A stretch of 6,026 bases of DNA. It comes from an uncultured Treponema sp. (GTDB lineage Bacteria; Spirochaetota; Spirochaetia; Treponematales; Treponemataceae). Position numbers and translations under genes: made by a program. Positions within the stretch are counted from its first letter, which is position 1, and each line of letters begins with the position of its first letter. Positions 5,519 through 6,026 of this stretch are shown piece by piece. The stretch lies in NCBI GenBank assembly GCA_937902445.1, contig CALELJ010000045.1, positions 1 through 6,026 on the forward strand, written 5' to 3'. The notes under the pieces were generated by a model. The model did not search any database. It was not told the DNA's origin and saw only the letters and a program-made list of their open reading frames with translations.

Positions 5519-6026
5519 TTAGAACAAAGCTGCGTGAACAACCTGAACTGTCTTGTCTGCTTCTGCCATGTTTACAAGGAAGCTTACGTTTACCTTGCTT
5601 GCACCCTGGCTGATCATCTGAACATTAATGCCTTCCTTGTTGAGTGCATCAAATGCCTTTGCAAGGATTGCGCTTGAGTGGCTTGCATCACAAATTACAG
5701 TAATGATTGCCTTTTCTCCAGTTGCCTTGACTTCAGCTACTCGGCCAAGATCTTCAAGAAGTCCTGTAAGATCTGACTTTGTGTTTACGGTCAATGAAAC
5801 TGAAACTTCAGAAGTTGCGATTACATCGATACTGATGTTCCATTTGAGGAACTGGTTGAAGATGTGTGCAAGGAATCCTGCGGCACCAAGCATGCGGCTT
5901 GACTGAATATCGATCAAGGTAACGTTCTTTACTTTTGTAATTGCTGTAACTGCAGGTACTGTACCAGTGTGCTTTTCTACAATCAAAGTTCCTTCACTCT
6001 TGATGTTGTAGCTGTTCTTTACACGA
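5519..6026 (-). CDS. lysC: Aspartokinase, C-terminal ACT domains (partial)
   Basis: Only the last 168 residues are in view; the frame is open to the right edge (first full codon CGT at 6023-6025), so the kinase domain and start lie outside. Aspartokinase phosphorylates aspartate, the first step to lysine, threonine and methionine. The visible part begins RVKNSYN and SEGTLIVEK, matching the linker after the kinase domain (usually V-x-N-x-x-x-P-x-x-xGT). It then has ACT domain 1 with KNVTLIDIQSSRMLGAAGFLAHIF and SIDVIATSEVSVSLTV, and ACT domain 2 with AIITVICDAS and INVQMISQGASKVNVSFLV. The SSRMLxxxGFLAxIF pattern is that of the monofunctional, lysine-inhibited AKIII type. The protein ends soon after the second ACT domain (HAALF, stop 5519-5521) with no homoserine dehydrogenase fused. 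TTG at 5984-5986 is not a real start. It is the upstream partner of dapB. Confidence 0.93.
   Translation of the reverse strand, partial: RVKNSYNIKSEGTLIVEKHTGTVPAVTAITKVKNVTLIDIQSSRMLGAAGFLAHIFNQFLKWNISIDVIATSEVSVSLTVNTKSDLTGLLEDLGRVAEVKATGEKAIITVICDASHSSAILAKAFDALNKEGINVQMISQGASKVNVSFLVNMAEADKTVQVVHAALF

Overview
The window looks like chromosomal DNA of a spirochaete close to Treponema. This is inferred from protein flavour (a PcrA/UvrD-type helicase with a TLHNTKGLEF motif V, a type III glutamine synthetase, an AKIII-type aspartokinase) and moderate GC; there is no rRNA or other marker to fix the taxon. No phage, transposase, CRISPR array or tRNA is visible.

Layout from left to right. Bases 1-146 appear to belong to something other than what follows. 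On the + strand they carry an open frame with a lipoprotein-like hydrophobic segment ending in LWAC. At about 146/147 this sequence abuts the 3' part of a minus-strand superfamily 1 helicase gene (72-1988, genuine up to about base 147). The helicase stops matching its family just before motif VI, so both genes are cut at one point. A divergent + strand gene (2089-2241) encodes a 50-residue protein resembling a single Nif11-type domain. It has its own -10 boxes and ribosome binding site and is followed by a strong intrinsic terminator (2283-2319). Bases 2320-2504 hold no gene but contain three copies of a 14-base TTCGAC-NNN-GCTCA element, each between inverted arms, plus two longer inverted repeats.

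The right half is all minus strand. lysC (aspartokinase, 3' end only, entering from the right edge) is followed after 12 bases by dapB (dihydrodipicolinate reductase). Together these are the first and fourth steps of the diaminopimelate/lysine route and look co-transcribed. A hairpin at 4668-4699 probably ends that unit. glnN (type III glutamine synthetase, 696 residues, complete) follows as a separate unit, with its transcript likely ending in the repeat region or at the 2283-2319 terminator, which also has a T tract on the minus strand.

Most of the window is ordinary housekeeping metabolism and DNA repair. The parts deserving attention are the broken helicase junction, the tiny Nif11-like gene, and the structured repeat cluster beside glnN.
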